Below, piece by piece: positions 37,349-48,068 of a stretch of 64,000 nt of DNA (positions within the stretch are counted from its first letter, which is position 1; each line of letters starts with the position of its first letter). Under the pieces are notes generated by a model. That model saw only the letters and a program-made list of their open reading frames with translations, was not told where the DNA came from and ran no database searches. Position numbers and translations under genes: made by a program. Origin of the DNA: Paracoccus indicus (GTDB taxonomy: Bacteria; Pseudomonadota; Alphaproteobacteria; Rhodobacterales; Rhodobacteraceae); NCBI RefSeq assembly GCF_003056335.1, contig NZ_PYWA01000003.1:62001-126000 (forward strand), read 5' to 3'.

Positions 37349-37426
37349 ATGAAGGGTATCGCAGCCTGGTTTCTGGGTGTTCCGGTCGTCGTGATCGTCA
37401 TTCTTTATGTTCTTGGCATCTTCTGA
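37349..37426 (+). CDS. 25-residue single-helix membrane microprotein
   Basis: The tiny frame encodes MKGIAAWFLG followed by a very hydrophobic stretch ending VLYVLGIF-like (VVIVILYVLGIF). It has a strong AAGGAG site seven bases before the ATG, sits 55 bp after bdhA, and is followed five bases later by a strong terminator, so it looks like a real last cistron. It would be a single transmembrane helix with almost no soluble part. Function is unknown; such peptides often modulate membrane complexes. Confidence 0.7.
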   Translation: MKGIAAWFLGVPVVVIVILYVLGIF

Positions 37427-37430
37427 TTCA

Positions 37431-37466
37431 GAAAAGGGCGCCCCGTTCGATCGGGGCGCCCTTTTC
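37431..37466. terminator. Bidirectional terminator after the microprotein
   Basis: AAAAGGGCGCCCCG (37432-37445) pairs perfectly with CGGGGCGCCCTTTT (37452-37465) around a TTCGAT loop. With A and T tracts on each side it can serve both the microprotein gene and the convergent gene at 37486. Confidence 0.9.
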
Positions 37467-37485
37467 AGTTGTTCTGTAGGCGATC

Positions 37486-37872
37486 TCAGTTCAGCGCGGT
37501 CTGGACGCTGCGGACATCCGAATTGGTCATGGTCTTGGCGACCTCGCGGCGCAGGCGCAACTGCAGTTCCTTGTGGTAATGCTTGCGCATGATCCCAAGG
37601 GTCGATGGATCGGCGATGATCGCCACGTCGTCCATATCGTTCTGCAGCATCATCGTATTCAAGTGATGGGTCAGATCGACGGCAAAGACGGCCTCGTCAT
37701 GATCACTGTTCGCGGCTGCTTCATCCGGGATCGCCATATGGGCGGGGCTGGCCAGCGAGGCCGGGGTCACATGGTGCGTCTCGGACAGTTCGATCCCGTA
37801 TTTGGCGACATTGCGGAAGATCTTTGCGGAATGGCCGTCAGCGACGACCACCATGGCGTTATGGGGCAGCAT
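37486..37872 (-). CDS. Host-attachment-type protein (PF10116 family)
   Basis: The 128-residue protein begins MLPHNAMVVVADGHSAKIFRN and includes DEAVFAVDLTHHLNTM and IIADPSTLGIMRKHYHKEL, which are the hallmarks of the 'protein required for attachment to host cells' family found widely in alphaproteobacteria. The name comes from a plant-associated species; the biochemical role is unknown and the fold resembles the archaeal release-factor/eRF1 domain-like group. AAAGGACC precedes the ATG. It is downstream of the aminotransferase gene on the same strand, with a 44-bp gap. Confidence 0.8.
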   Translation of the reverse strand: MLPHNAMVVVADGHSAKIFRNVAKYGIELSETHHVTPASLASPAHMAIPDEAAANSDHDEAVFAVDLTHHLNTMMLQNDMDDVAIIADPSTLGIMRKHYHKELQLRLRREVAKTMTNSDVRSVQTALN

Positions 37873-37916
37873 GAGAGGTCCTTTCCTGGTTGTGTTCCGG
37901 ACCCAACGCGCCCCGG

Positions 37917-39867
<1,951 letters not shown>

Positions 39868-39941
39868 AATTGTCTTGAATCATGCAGGTCGGGTGCGCGG
39901 GAATTAACTCAAGATTTCCTTTTTCGCGCGAATGTCGGTCC

Positions 39942-40499
39942 ATGACGAACAGGACAGGACATCTTACCGCCATGCTCGCACAGGCCCCACGCGATCCGCG
40001 CCCGACCAAAGACCACAGCCCCCTTGCGGACGACACGTCCGACCTGACCGTGGCCTACCTTGAATCGCTGCAGCTGCTGGAGCGGATGCACAGGCTGATG
40101 CTGGACACGATCAAGGATGAATTCGAACGTCTGCACCGTGGCGATCTGACCCCGGTGCAGGCCATGATCCTCTATAACCTGGGCGAGGCGGAGGTTTCCG
40201 CCGGTGAACTACGGTCCCGCGGCATGTATCAGGGGTCGAACGTCAGCTATAACCTGAAGAAGCTCGTGACGATGGGCTATGTCCATCACGAACGCTGCGA
40301 CGCCGATCGCCGATCGGTCCGTGTGCGCCTGACGCCCGAGGGGCAGATGGTGCGTGACATGGTGCGCGGCATGTTCATCCGCCATGCCGAGGATCTGGCG
40401 ATGTCGGGGGTGCTCGAGGATCCGATGCTGGATTTGGTCAATCTGCAGAACCGCCGGATCGAGCGATATTGGACGGAGCAGATCCGCTATATCTATTAG
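39942..40499 (+). CDS. MarR-type winged-helix transcriptional regulator
   Basis: The 185-residue protein carries a winged helix: LTPVQAMILYNLGEAEVSAGELRSRG, recognition segment GSNVSYNLKKLVTMGYVHHE and the wing DRRSVRVRLTPEGQ. This form resembles the LdtR-type regulators of alphaproteobacteria. The start is ambiguous: ATG 39942 is used, but ATG 39972 (MLAQAPRD) is also possible, and neither has a clear ribosome site. It stands alone between sdhE and gloA, with a hairpin after its stop. Confidence 0.85.
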   Translation: MTNRTGHLTAMLAQAPRDPRPTKDHSPLADDTSDLTVAYLESLQLLERMHRLMLDTIKDEFERLHRGDLTPVQAMILYNLGEAEVSAGELRSRGMYQGSNVSYNLKKLVTMGYVHHERCDADRRSVRVRLTPEGQMVRDMVRGMFIRHAEDLAMSGVLEDPMLDLVNLQNRRIERYWTEQIRYIY

Positions 40500-40504
40500 G
40501 GTCT

Positions 40505-40530
40505 CGCGCGCATCCTTGCGAATGCGCGCG
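40505..40530. terminator. Hairpin between MarR-type gene and gloA (convergent)
   Basis: CGCGCGCAT (40505-40513) pairs with ATGCGCGCG (40522-40530) around an eight-base loop between two convergent genes. There is no T tract; strength is uncertain. Confidence 0.5.
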
Positions 40531-40538
40531 GGGCCGGC

Positions 40539-40967
40539 TTACCAGCTGCCGGTGTTTTCCATGCTGGCCCAGGGTTCCTGCGGGGGCAGGCTGTCGCCCT
40601 CTTGCAGCAGCTCGATCGAGATGTTGTCGGGGCTGCGCACGAAAGCCATGTGCCCGTCGCGCGGGGGACGGTTGATGGTCACGCCCGCATCCTGCAGCTT
40701 CTGACACATCTCATAGATGTTGCCGACGCTATAGGCCAGGTGACCGAAGTGGCGGCTGTCCGAGGGAAGGCCTTCATCGCCGTCCCAGTTGTAGGTCAGT
40801 TCAACCGGGCATTCGGGCTGGCCTTCGGGGGCCATGAAGATCAGCGAAAAGCGACCCTTGTCGTTGTCGATGCGGCGGGTTTCCTTCAGCCCCAGCAGGC
40901 CGAAGAACTCCATCGTCTTCTTCAGGTCCTTTACGCGGACCATGCTGTGCAGATAGCGGACTTTCAT
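40539..40967 (-). CDS. gloA: Lactoylglutathione lyase (glyoxalase I)
   Basis: The 142-residue VOC-fold enzyme isomerises the hemithioacetal of methylglyoxal and glutathione. All four metal ligands are visible: His7 (YLHSM), Glu56 (VELTYN), His76 (HFGHLAY) and Glu119 (SIELLQ). DGHMAFVRSPDN is also characteristic. Its length matches the short, nickel-dependent bacterial class. Confidence 0.95.
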   Translation of the reverse strand: MKVRYLHSMVRVKDLKKTMEFFGLLGLKETRRIDNDKGRFSLIFMAPEGQPECPVELTYNWDGDEGLPSDSRHFGHLAYSVGNIYEMCQKLQDAGVTINRPPRDGHMAFVRSPDNISIELLQEGDSLPPQEPWASMENTGSW

Positions 40968-41096
40968 GGGATCTCCTGTCTTGTGACGCGCAGGGTGGCA
41001 CGCACCTTCGGGCTATGCAACGTCGCCGGGCGCAGCGCGGTTGCAGCCGAGGCGGCAGCATGGCAAAGGAAGGCTTGCCATCCATGAGGTCCCCCA

Positions 41097-42002
41097 ATGC
41101 CCCTGACGCCCGAACAGCAGGCCCAGATCGACGAACAGCGCCAATCCCCCCGCCAGACCCTTCGCACCGTCGCCGAAGGGATGGAGCGGCATCTCTATAC
41201 CGCCTATCCGGTGCTGGATCATGGCTTCGTGCGGGTCATCGACTACATGGGCGACGACGCAGCCATCTGTCAGGCGGCGCGCGTCAGCTATGGCCGGGGC
41301 ACCAAGTCGGTTCAGAACGACGAAGGCCTGATCCGCTATCTGATGCGCCACTGGCATTCGACCCCCTTCGAGATGTGCGAGGTCAAGCTGCACGTCAAGC
41401 TGCCGGTTTTCGTCGCCCGCCAGTGGATCCGCCACCGCACGGCCAACATCAACGAATACTCGGGCCGCTATTCGGTGATGGACCGCGAATTCTACATCCC
41501 GGCTGAGGAGAAGCTGGCCGCGCAGTCCAGCCAGAACCATCAGGGCCGGGGCGAGGTGCTGCAGGGCGAGGAAGCGCAGCGCGTGCTGAACCTGCTGCGC
41601 GAGGATGCGATGCGCAGCTATGACAACTATGAATCGATGCTGAGCCAGGACGGACAGCAGGGGCTGGCGCGCGAATTGGCGCGGATGAACCTGCCGACGA
41701 ACATCTATACCCAATGGTATTGGAAGGTCGATCTGCACAACCTGCTGCACTTCCTGCGCCTGCGTGCCGACAGCCATGCGCAGTATGAAATCCGGGCCTA
41801 TGCCGATGTCATCTGCGACATCGTCAAGGATTGGGTGCCGGCCGCCTTCGGCGCCTTCCGCGATTACCGGATGGATGCCGTCAGCCTGTCCGCGCAGGCC
41901 GCGGCCGTGCTGAAGCGTCGCCTTGCGGGGGAAACTGTCACACAGGAAGACAGCGGCATGGGCGCGCGCGAATGGCGCGAGTTTCAGGCCGACTGGGGCT
42001 GA
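41097..42002 (+). CDS. thyX: FAD-dependent thymidylate synthase
   Basis: ThyX makes dTMP from dUMP with FAD, NADPH and methylene-THF. The 301-residue protein has the diagnostic motif RHRTANINEYSGRYS (RHRx7S) and SYDNYESML with a downstream NLLHFLRLR. GAGG precedes the ATG. Use of ThyX rather than ThyA is usual in Rhodobacterales. A strong terminator follows. Confidence 0.96.
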   Translation: MPLTPEQQAQIDEQRQSPRQTLRTVAEGMERHLYTAYPVLDHGFVRVIDYMGDDAAICQAARVSYGRGTKSVQNDEGLIRYLMRHWHSTPFEMCEVKLHVKLPVFVARQWIRHRTANINEYSGRYSVMDREFYIPAEEKLAAQSSQNHQGRGEVLQGEEAQRVLNLLREDAMRSYDNYESMLSQDGQQGLARELARMNLPTNIYTQWYWKVDLHNLLHFLRLRADSHAQYEIRAYADVICDIVKDWVPAAFGAFRDYRMDAVSLSAQAAAVLKRRLAGETVTQEDSGMGAREWREFQADWG

Positions 42003-42026
42003 GACACCCGCATTCATTGCAGAAAA

Positions 42027-42060
42027 GGCCCCTGCGTCATGCGACGCGGGGGTCTTTTTT
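42027..42060 (+). terminator. Terminator after thyX
   Basis: GGCCCCTGCGTC (42027-42038) pairs with GACGCGGGGGTC (42043-42054), with two wobble pairs and an ATGC loop, followed by six T. Confidence 0.88.
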
Positions 42061-42079
42061 CTTTGCCGAACCCCGGTGA

Positions 42080-42097
42080 CTGTCATGTGATTGTCAC
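42080..42097 (+). promoter_or_regulatory. Pho box upstream of pstS
   Basis: CTGTCAT (42080-42086), four bases GTGA, then TTGTCAC (42091-42097) form the two 7-bp direct repeats of a PhoB operator with the canonical spacing. It lies about 80 bp before pstS, and a weak CATACAT -10-like element lies about ten bases after it. PhoB itself is encoded by the last gene of this cluster, so the cluster should be autoregulated under phosphate limitation. Confidence 0.85.
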
Positions 42098-42178
42098 AAA
42101 AATCATACATAGGCGTCATCAGAACTGACTAGGCCTGCCGTCATGACATTCCGTTCCATCCAATCCCGGAGAACACGC

Positions 42179-43204
42179 ATGAAGACCATCGGCTTTACCG
42201 CAACCGCCATTTCCGTGATCGCCCTGTCGGCAGGCGCTGCCGCTGCCCGCGATCAGGTGCAGGTCGCAGGTTCCTCGACCGTGCTGCCCTATTCGACCAT
42301 CGTGGCCGAACTGTTTGGCGAGAACAGCGACTTTGCGACCCCGGTCGTGGAATCGGGCGGCTCGTCCACCGGTCTGCGCCGTTTCTGCGAAGGCGTCGGT
42401 GAAAACACCATCGACATCGCCAACGCCAGCCGCAAGATCCGCGACAGCGAAGTCGAGGAATGCGCCGCCAATGGTGTGACCGACATCATGGAAGTCCGCA
42501 TCGGCTATGACGGGATCGTCTTCGCGAACCTGGCCGACGGCAATGCCTTCGAATTCACGCCCACCGACTGGTTCAAGGCCCTTTCGGCCAAGGTCGTCGA
42601 GGACGGCAAGATCGTCGACAACACCGCCGCCAACTGGTCCGAGGTGAACCCCGACCTGGCCGATCAGGAAATCCTGGCCTTCGTGCCCGGCACCCGTCAC
42701 GGCACCCGCGAAGTCTTCGAGGAAAAGGTCATCCTGCAGGGCTGCGAAGACAGCGGCGCGCTGGAAGTCTTCACCGCCGAGATGGGCGAAGATGACGCCG
42801 AAGCCGCCTGCATGACGCTGCGCACGGACGGCAAGTCGGTCGACATCGACGGCGACTACACCGAGACGCTGGCCCGCATCAACAGCTCGCCCAACGGCAT
42901 CGGCGTCTTCGGTCTGTCCTTCTATGAGAACAACACCGACACGCTGCAGGTCGCGACCATGTCCGGCGTGACCCCCTCGACCGAGACCATCGCCTCGGGC
43001 GAATACCCCGTGTCGCGTCCGCTGTTCATGTACGTCAAGAAGGCCCACATCTCCGAAGTACCGGGCGTGAAGGAATTCGCCGAATTCTTCGTGTCGGACG
43101 AGATCGCAGGCCCCGACGGCCCGCTGGCCGAATACGGCCTGGTTTCCGACCCCGAGCTGGCCGAGACCCAGGCTGCCGTGGCCGACGAAGCGACCATGCA
43201 GTAA
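42179..43204 (+). CDS. pstS: Phosphate-binding protein PstS
   Basis: The 341-residue periplasmic protein has a signal peptide ending in GAAAARDQ and begins its mature part with VQVAGSSTVLPYSTIVAELF, then ESGGSSTGLRRFCEG and GTRHGTREVFEE; these Ser/Thr/Arg loops bind phosphate. GGAG lies seven bases before the ATG. It is the first gene of pstSCAB-phoU-phoB. Confidence 0.95.
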   Translation: MKTIGFTATAISVIALSAGAAAARDQVQVAGSSTVLPYSTIVAELFGENSDFATPVVESGGSSTGLRRFCEGVGENTIDIANASRKIRDSEVEECAANGVTDIMEVRIGYDGIVFANLADGNAFEFTPTDWFKALSAKVVEDGKIVDNTAANWSEVNPDLADQEILAFVPGTRHGTREVFEEKVILQGCEDSGALEVFTAEMGEDDAEAACMTLRTDGKSVDIDGDYTETLARINSSPNGIGVFGLSFYENNTDTLQVATMSGVTPSTETIASGEYPVSRPLFMYVKKAHISEVPGVKEFAEFFVSDEIAGPDGPLAEYGLVSDPELAETQAAVADEATMQ

Positions 43205-43213
43205 GACGCAACG

Positions 43214-43249
43214 CGGACCGCGGGGCATGATCCCGCGGTCCGATCCTTT
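43214..43249 (+). terminator. Intercistronic hairpin between pstS and pstC
   Basis: CGGACCGCGGG (43214-43224) pairs perfectly with CCCGCGGTCCG (43232-43242) around GCATGAT, followed by ATCCTTTT. A leaky terminator or 3' stabiliser here would make PstS more abundant than the permease, as it needs to be. Confidence 0.75.
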
Positions 43250-43272
43250 TCCAACAGCAAGGAACAGCACCG

Positions 43273-44478
43273 ATGCCACTGTCCTGGGCTTTGATCGCCA
43301 GCCTGCTTCTGGCCGTCGCCGGATACCTGATCGGTCGCAACCGTGCGCTGGGTGCCGCTGGCCCCGACGTGCGGATGTTGCACAGCCGCCCGACCTATCA
43401 CGGCGTCAGCGTCGCACTGACCACCTTCGGTCCGGCGGCGGTGATCGTGGTTCTGGCGCTGCTGCTGCGGATGACCGGCCAGATCGACCCGACAACCGGC
43501 GGGGTGGCGGGGCTTGCCGTTCTGGGCGGGGCGATCCTGGGGCTGGGCTGGGGCATCAGCCGCATCGGAGCCGACTTCCAGGCCCGCAGCGCGGTCGAGC
43601 GCATGGTCATGTCCGTCCTGATCATCTGTTCGCTGATCGCCATCGCGACCACCGTCGGCATCGTGCTGTCGCTGATCTTCGAAACAGGCAGCTTCTTCCA
43701 GAAATACAGCTGGCACGAGTTCTTTTTTGGCCTGGAATGGACACCGCGCTTTGACGGCAATTCGCGCCTCGGCATGCTGCCGCTGCTGTGGGGGACGCTC
43801 TACATCTCGTTCATCGCGCTGGTGGTGGCGGTGCCGATCGGGCTGTTCGCCGCGATCTACCTTTCGGAATACGCCAGCCCCCGCATCCGCAGCTTTGCCA
43901 AGCCCATGGTCGAGCTGCTGGCGGGCATCCCCACCATCGTCTATGGCCTTTTCGCGCTGATCACCGTGGGTCCGATGCTGCGCGACTGGATCGCGCAGCC
44001 CCTGGGCTTGGGCAATTCGGCGTCATCGGTGCTGACGGCAGGTCTGGTCATGGGCATCATGCTGATCCCCTTCGTCAGCTCGCTGTCCGACGACATCATC
44101 AACGCCGTGCCGCAAAGCCTGCGCGACGCCGCCCTTGGCCTTGGGTCCACGCCCTCTGAGACCGTGCGCCAGGTGGTGCTGCCCGCGGCACTTCCGGGCA
44201 TCGTGGGTGCCGTCCTGCTGGCCGCCAGCCGCGCCATCGGGGAAACCATGATCGTGGTCCTCGGTGCCGGTGCCGCCGCCACCATGAGCCTGAACCCCCT
44301 CGAAGCGATGACCACCATCACCGTCAAGATCGTCAGCCAGCTGACCGGCGACAACGATTTCTCCTCGCCCGAGACGCTTGTCGCCTTCGCCCTGGGGCTG
44401 ACGCTTTTCGTCATCACCCTGTGCCTGAACATCGTCGCGCTGATCATCGTGCGCAAATACCGCGAGCAGTACGAATGA
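43273..44478 (+). CDS. pstC: Phosphate ABC transporter permease PstC
   Basis: The 401-residue inner-membrane protein has an N-terminal extension with two extra helices, then the permease core with the EAA-type loop SLRDAALGLGSTPSETVRQVVLPAALPGI. The segment LAGIPTIVYGLFALITVGP is characteristic of PstC. AAGGAA precedes the ATG. Its TGA overlaps the ATG of pstA (ATGA). Confidence 0.94.
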   Translation: MPLSWALIASLLLAVAGYLIGRNRALGAAGPDVRMLHSRPTYHGVSVALTTFGPAAVIVVLALLLRMTGQIDPTTGGVAGLAVLGGAILGLGWGISRIGADFQARSAVERMVMSVLIICSLIAIATTVGIVLSLIFETGSFFQKYSWHEFFFGLEWTPRFDGNSRLGMLPLLWGTLYISFIALVVAVPIGLFAAIYLSEYASPRIRSFAKPMVELLAGIPTIVYGLFALITVGPMLRDWIAQPLGLGNSASSVLTAGLVMGIMLIPFVSSLSDDIINAVPQSLRDAALGLGSTPSETVRQVVLPAALPGIVGAVLLAASRAIGETMIVVLGAGAAATMSLNPLEAMTTITVKIVSQLTGDNDFSSPETLVAFALGLTLFVITLCLNIVALIIVRKYREQYE

Positions 44479-45812
44479 CCGATATGTCGAACCACGCCTC
44501 ACGGATTTCCCTGTTCGAGGTCGATCCCCGCACCCGCCGCCGCAATGCTGCCGAAAAGCGGTTCCGCGCCTATGGGGCCACTGCCATCTGCATCGCGGTC
44601 ATCGCGCTGGTCCTGCTGGTCGGAACCATTCTTCGTGACGGTTCGGGGGCCTTCCGCCAGACCTACCTGTCGATGCCCGTCGCGCTCAGCGCCGAAAAGC
44701 TGGACCCCAAGGGAAACCGCGATCCGGCGGAAATGTCCAAGGTGCTGACGCTGGCCTATGGCCGCGTGCTGGACGACGCGCTGGATGCGGCCGTGGCCCA
44801 GATGGATACGCAGATCGAGGGCCTGTCGGAAAAGGACATGACCGGCCTGGTCTCGAAGGAGGCATCGGCCCAGCTGCGCGACCGCGTGCTGGCCGACCCC
44901 GAACTGGTCGGACAGACGGTCGATGTGAACGTGCTGGTGAATGGCCGGATCGACGGATACTTCAAGGGCCGCGTCAGCAAGGAAAGCGCCGAGCGTGACA
45001 GCAACACCTCGCCCCAGCAGCTGATGCTGGCGGATGCGCTGGCCGAGGATGGCGTGCTGGTCACCCGCTTCAACCGCGAATTCATCACCAACCCCGACGC
45101 ATCCGACCAGCGCCCCGAGGCTGCGGGCGTCGGCATCGCGATCCTCGGCTCGCTCTACATGATGCTGGTGGTGCTGTTCCTGTCGGTGCCGATCGGGGTC
45201 GCCGCCTCGATCTATCTCGAGGAGTTCGCCCCCAAGAACCGCCTGACCGACATCATCGAGGTCAACATCTCGAACCTGGCCGCCGTGCCGTCCATCGTCT
45301 TCGGCATCCTGGGTCTGGCGGTCTTCATCAACTTCGCGGGCCTGCCGCAATCGGCGCCCATCGTCGGCGGCCTGGTGCTGACGCTGATGACGCTGCCGAC
45401 GATCATCATCTCGACCCGTGCGGCGCTGAAGGCGGTGCCGCCGTCGATCCGCGACGCCGCGCTTGGGGTGGGTGCGTCCAAGATGCAGTCGGTCTTCCAC
45501 CACGTCCTGCCGCTGGCCATGCCCGGCATCATGACCGGTACCATCCTTGGTCTGGCGCAGGCCCTGGGTGAAACCGCGCCGCTGCTGCTGATCGGGATGG
45601 TGGCCTTCGTGCGCGAATTCCCCGCCGCCCCGCCCGAGGGTCTGTTCGACCCCGCATCCGCCCTGCCGGTCCAGGTCTACAACTGGACGCAGCGCAGCGA
45701 CCCCGCCTTCGTCGAGCGGGCCTCGGGTGCCATCATCATCCTGCTGATCTTCCTTTTGTGCATGAACCTGCTGGCCATCTTCCTGCGCCGCAAGTTCGAG
45801 CGCCGTTGGTAA
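44475..45812 (+). CDS. pstA: Phosphate ABC transporter permease PstA
   Basis: The 445-residue inner-membrane protein has one N-terminal helix, then a long periplasmic insertion (about residues 65-215) and the permease core with SIRDAALGVGASKMQSVFHHVLPLAMPGI. NLAAVPSIVFGILGLAVFI and QALGETAPLLLIGM are PstA hallmarks. The extended first loop is seen in other alphaproteobacterial PstA proteins. Translation is coupled to pstC. Confidence 0.94.
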   Translation: MTDMSNHASRISLFEVDPRTRRRNAAEKRFRAYGATAICIAVIALVLLVGTILRDGSGAFRQTYLSMPVALSAEKLDPKGNRDPAEMSKVLTLAYGRVLDDALDAAVAQMDTQIEGLSEKDMTGLVSKEASAQLRDRVLADPELVGQTVDVNVLVNGRIDGYFKGRVSKESAERDSNTSPQQLMLADALAEDGVLVTRFNREFITNPDASDQRPEAAGVGIAILGSLYMMLVVLFLSVPIGVAASIYLEEFAPKNRLTDIIEVNISNLAAVPSIVFGILGLAVFINFAGLPQSAPIVGGLVLTLMTLPTIIISTRAALKAVPPSIRDAALGVGASKMQSVFHHVLPLAMPGIMTGTILGLAQALGETAPLLLIGMVAFVREFPAAPPEGLFDPASALPVQVYNWTQRSDPAFVERASGAIIILLIFLLCMNLLAIFLRRKFERRW

Positions 45813-45837
45813 CCTGCACAAGAAGGCCGTATAGAAC

Positions 45838-46635
45838 ATGTATGACACGACCCGAACGGAGAGCGCCGTGAGCCAGCAAGACATCAAGATCTCGGCCCGG
45901 AACGTGCAGGTCTATTATGGCGAAAAGCACGCCATCAAGGACGTGAACGTCGAGATCCTGGACAAGACCGTCACCGCCTTCATCGGCCCTTCGGGCTGTG
46001 GCAAGTCGACCTTCCTGCGGTGCATCAACCGTATGAACGACACCATCGACATCGCCCGCATCGAGGGCGAGATCCGCATCGACGGCGACGACATCTACGA
46101 CCGCCGCGTCGATCCGGTGCAGCTGCGCGCCAAGGTGGGGATGGTCTTCCAGAAGCCGAACCCCTTCCCGAAGTCGATCTTCGACAACGTCGCCTATGGC
46201 CCCCGCATCCACGGTCTGGCCCGCAACAAGGCCGAACTGGACGAAATCGTCGAGAAGAGCCTGCGCGGTGCCGCCCTCTGGTCCGAGGTCAAGGACCGCC
46301 TGCATGAACCCGGCACCGGCCTTTCGGGTGGCCAGCAGCAGCGTCTGTGCATCGCCCGCGCCGTCGCAACCGCCCCCGAGGTGCTGCTGATGGACGAACC
46401 ATGTTCGGCACTTGACCCCATCGCCACCGGACAGGTCGAGGAGCTGATCGACCAGCTGCGCGAACAGTTCTCGGTCGTGATCGTCACGCACTCGATGCAG
46501 CAGGCCGCCCGCGTCAGTCAGAAGACCGCCTTCTTCCACCTGGGCAACCTGGTCGAATATGGCGATACCGACGACATCTTTACGAAACCGAGTGACAGCC
46601 GGACCGAGGCTTACATCTCGGGCCGGATCGGCTGA
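45838..46635 (+). CDS. pstB: Phosphate ABC transporter ATPase PstB
   Basis: The 265-residue ATPase has Walker [11 protein letters not shown]-loop [16 protein letters not shown], signature LSGGQQQRL, Walker [13 protein letters not shown] and switch His in [12 protein letters not shown]. These are diagnostic for PstB. The start may be ATG 45838 or GTG 45868; the latter has GGAG closer to it, but the former fits homologues by memory. Confidence 0.95.
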   Translation: MYDTTRTESAVSQQDIKISARNVQVYYGEKHAIKDVNVEILDKTVTAFIGPSGCGKSTFLRCINRMNDTIDIARIEGEIRIDGDDIYDRRVDPVQLRAKVGMVFQKPNPFPKSIFDNVAYGPRIHGLARNKAELDEIVEKSLRGAALWSEVKDRLHEPGTGLSGGQQQRLCIARAVATAPEVLLMDEPCSALDPIATGQVEELIDQLREQFSVVIVTHSMQQAARVSQKTAFFHLGNLVEYGDTDDIFTKPSDSRTEAYISGRIG

Positions 46636-46655
46636 ACCGTCAGAAGGAAGCGATC

Positions 46656-47375
46656 ATGAACCGCGACAAGCATATTTCCTCGGCGTTCGACCGCGACCTG
46701 GAAACCATCCAGGCCCTGGTCGTCAAGATGGGCGGCATGGTGGAAGCCGCCATCACCGATGCCTCGACCGCGCTGGACACCCGCGACGAGGAACTGGCCG
46801 AGGAAGTCCGCCGCCGCGACAAGGCCATCGACGCGCTGGAGGTGCAGATCAACGAGGACGCCGCCCGCCTGATCGCCCTGCGCGCGCCCACCGCCACCGA
46901 CCTGCGGATGGTGCTGGCCGTCATCAAGATCTCGGCGTCGCTGGAACGGGTGGGCGATTACGCCAAGAACATGGCCAAGCGCACCTCGGTCCTGTCGCAG
47001 ATGCCCGCCATCGAGGGCGCGGGCATGGCCCTGCGCCGGATGAGCACGGCGGTCAACAAGATGCTGCAGGATGCGCTGGACAGCTATATCCGCCGCGACG
47101 CCGATCTGGCGCAGGACGTGCGCCAGCGCGACCTTGAGGTGGACCAGATGTACAATGCGCTGTTCCGCGAATTCCTGACCCACATGATGGAAGATCCGCG
47201 CAACATCACGTCTTGCATGCATCTGCATTTCATTGCCAAGAACGTCGAACGCATGGGCGACCACGCCACCTCGATCTCGGAGCAGGTGGTCTATCTGGTG
47301 ACGGGCGAACTGCCCGACGAGGCCCGCCCCAAGAGCAACAGCGTCCCGATGGTCGACACGATCCAGGAGGGCTGA
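46656..47375 (+). CDS. phoU: Phosphate signalling complex protein PhoU
   Basis: The 239-residue all-helical protein has two PhoU repeats with the metal-binding E/DxxxD pattern (RRDKAIDALEVQINEDA and RQRDLEVDQMYNALFREF). It links the Pst transporter to the PhoR kinase and represses the regulon when phosphate is plentiful. AAGGAAG precedes the ATG. No phoR gene lies in the window. Confidence 0.95.
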   Translation: MNRDKHISSAFDRDLETIQALVVKMGGMVEAAITDASTALDTRDEELAEEVRRRDKAIDALEVQINEDAARLIALRAPTATDLRMVLAVIKISASLERVGDYAKNMAKRTSVLSQMPAIEGAGMALRRMSTAVNKMLQDALDSYIRRDADLAQDVRQRDLEVDQMYNALFREFLTHMMEDPRNITSCMHLHFIAKNVERMGDHATSISEQVVYLVTGELPDEARPKSNSVPMVDTIQEG

Positions 47376-47378
47376 TCC

Positions 47379-48068
47379 ATGTCCCGCCAAGCCCCCTGCG
47401 TGCTGATCGTCGAGGACGAGGGCGCGCAACGCGAAGTGCTTCACTACAACCTGGAAGCCGAAGGGTTCGAATGCGTCGTGGCCGACAATGGCGAGGACGC
47501 GTTGCTGCTGGTGCAGGAAGAGATGCCCGATCTGATCGTGCTGGACTGGATGCTGCCCAAGGTGTCCGGGATCGAGGTCTGCCGTCAGGTTAAGGCCGAC
47601 CCCGCCACCCGCAATATCCCCATCATCATGCTGTCGGCCCGCAGCGAAGAGGTCGACCGCGTCCGCGGCCTCGAGACGGGGGCCGACGATTACGTCGTCA
47701 AACCCTATTCCGTGGTCGAGCTGATGGCCCGTCTGCGTACCCAGCTGCGCCGCACGCGCCCCGCCAGCATGGGCGAAAGGCTGTCATTCGCGGACATCAT
47801 CCTCGATGCATCCGAACATCGCGTCTTCCGCGCGGGCCAGTCGCTGCACCTGGGCCCGACCGAGTTTCGCCTGCTGTCCACCCTGATGGAGAAGCCGGGG
47901 CGGGTCTGGACACGTGAACAGCTTCTGGACCGGGTCTGGGGGCGCGACATCTATGTCGATACGCGCACCATCGATGTCCACGTCGGGCGTCTGCGCAAGG
48001 CGCTGATGCAGAACGGTGGCGACAATCCGGTGCGTACGGTTCGCGGCACCGGATATTCCCTGGGCTAG
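47379..48068 (+). CDS. phoB: Phosphate regulon response regulator PhoB
   Basis: The 229-residue protein has a receiver domain (VLIVEDEGAQREVL, phosphorylation Asp in LIVLDWMLPK, Lys in VVKPYS) and an OmpR/PhoB winged helix ending VGRLRKALMQNGGDNPVRTVRGTGYSLG. AGGAGG before the ATG follows the phoU stop closely. Its product should bind the Pho box at 42080-42097. Its stop overlaps the convergent gene in a shared CTAG. Confidence 0.95.
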   Translation: MSRQAPCVLIVEDEGAQREVLHYNLEAEGFECVVADNGEDALLLVQEEMPDLIVLDWMLPKVSGIEVCRQVKADPATRNIPIIMLSARSEEVDRVRGLETGADDYVVKPYSVVELMARLRTQLRRTRPASMGERLSFADIILDASEHRVFRAGQSLHLGPTEFRLLSTLMEKPGRVWTREQLLDRVWGRDIYVDTRTIDVHVGRLRKALMQNGGDNPVRTVRGTGYSLG

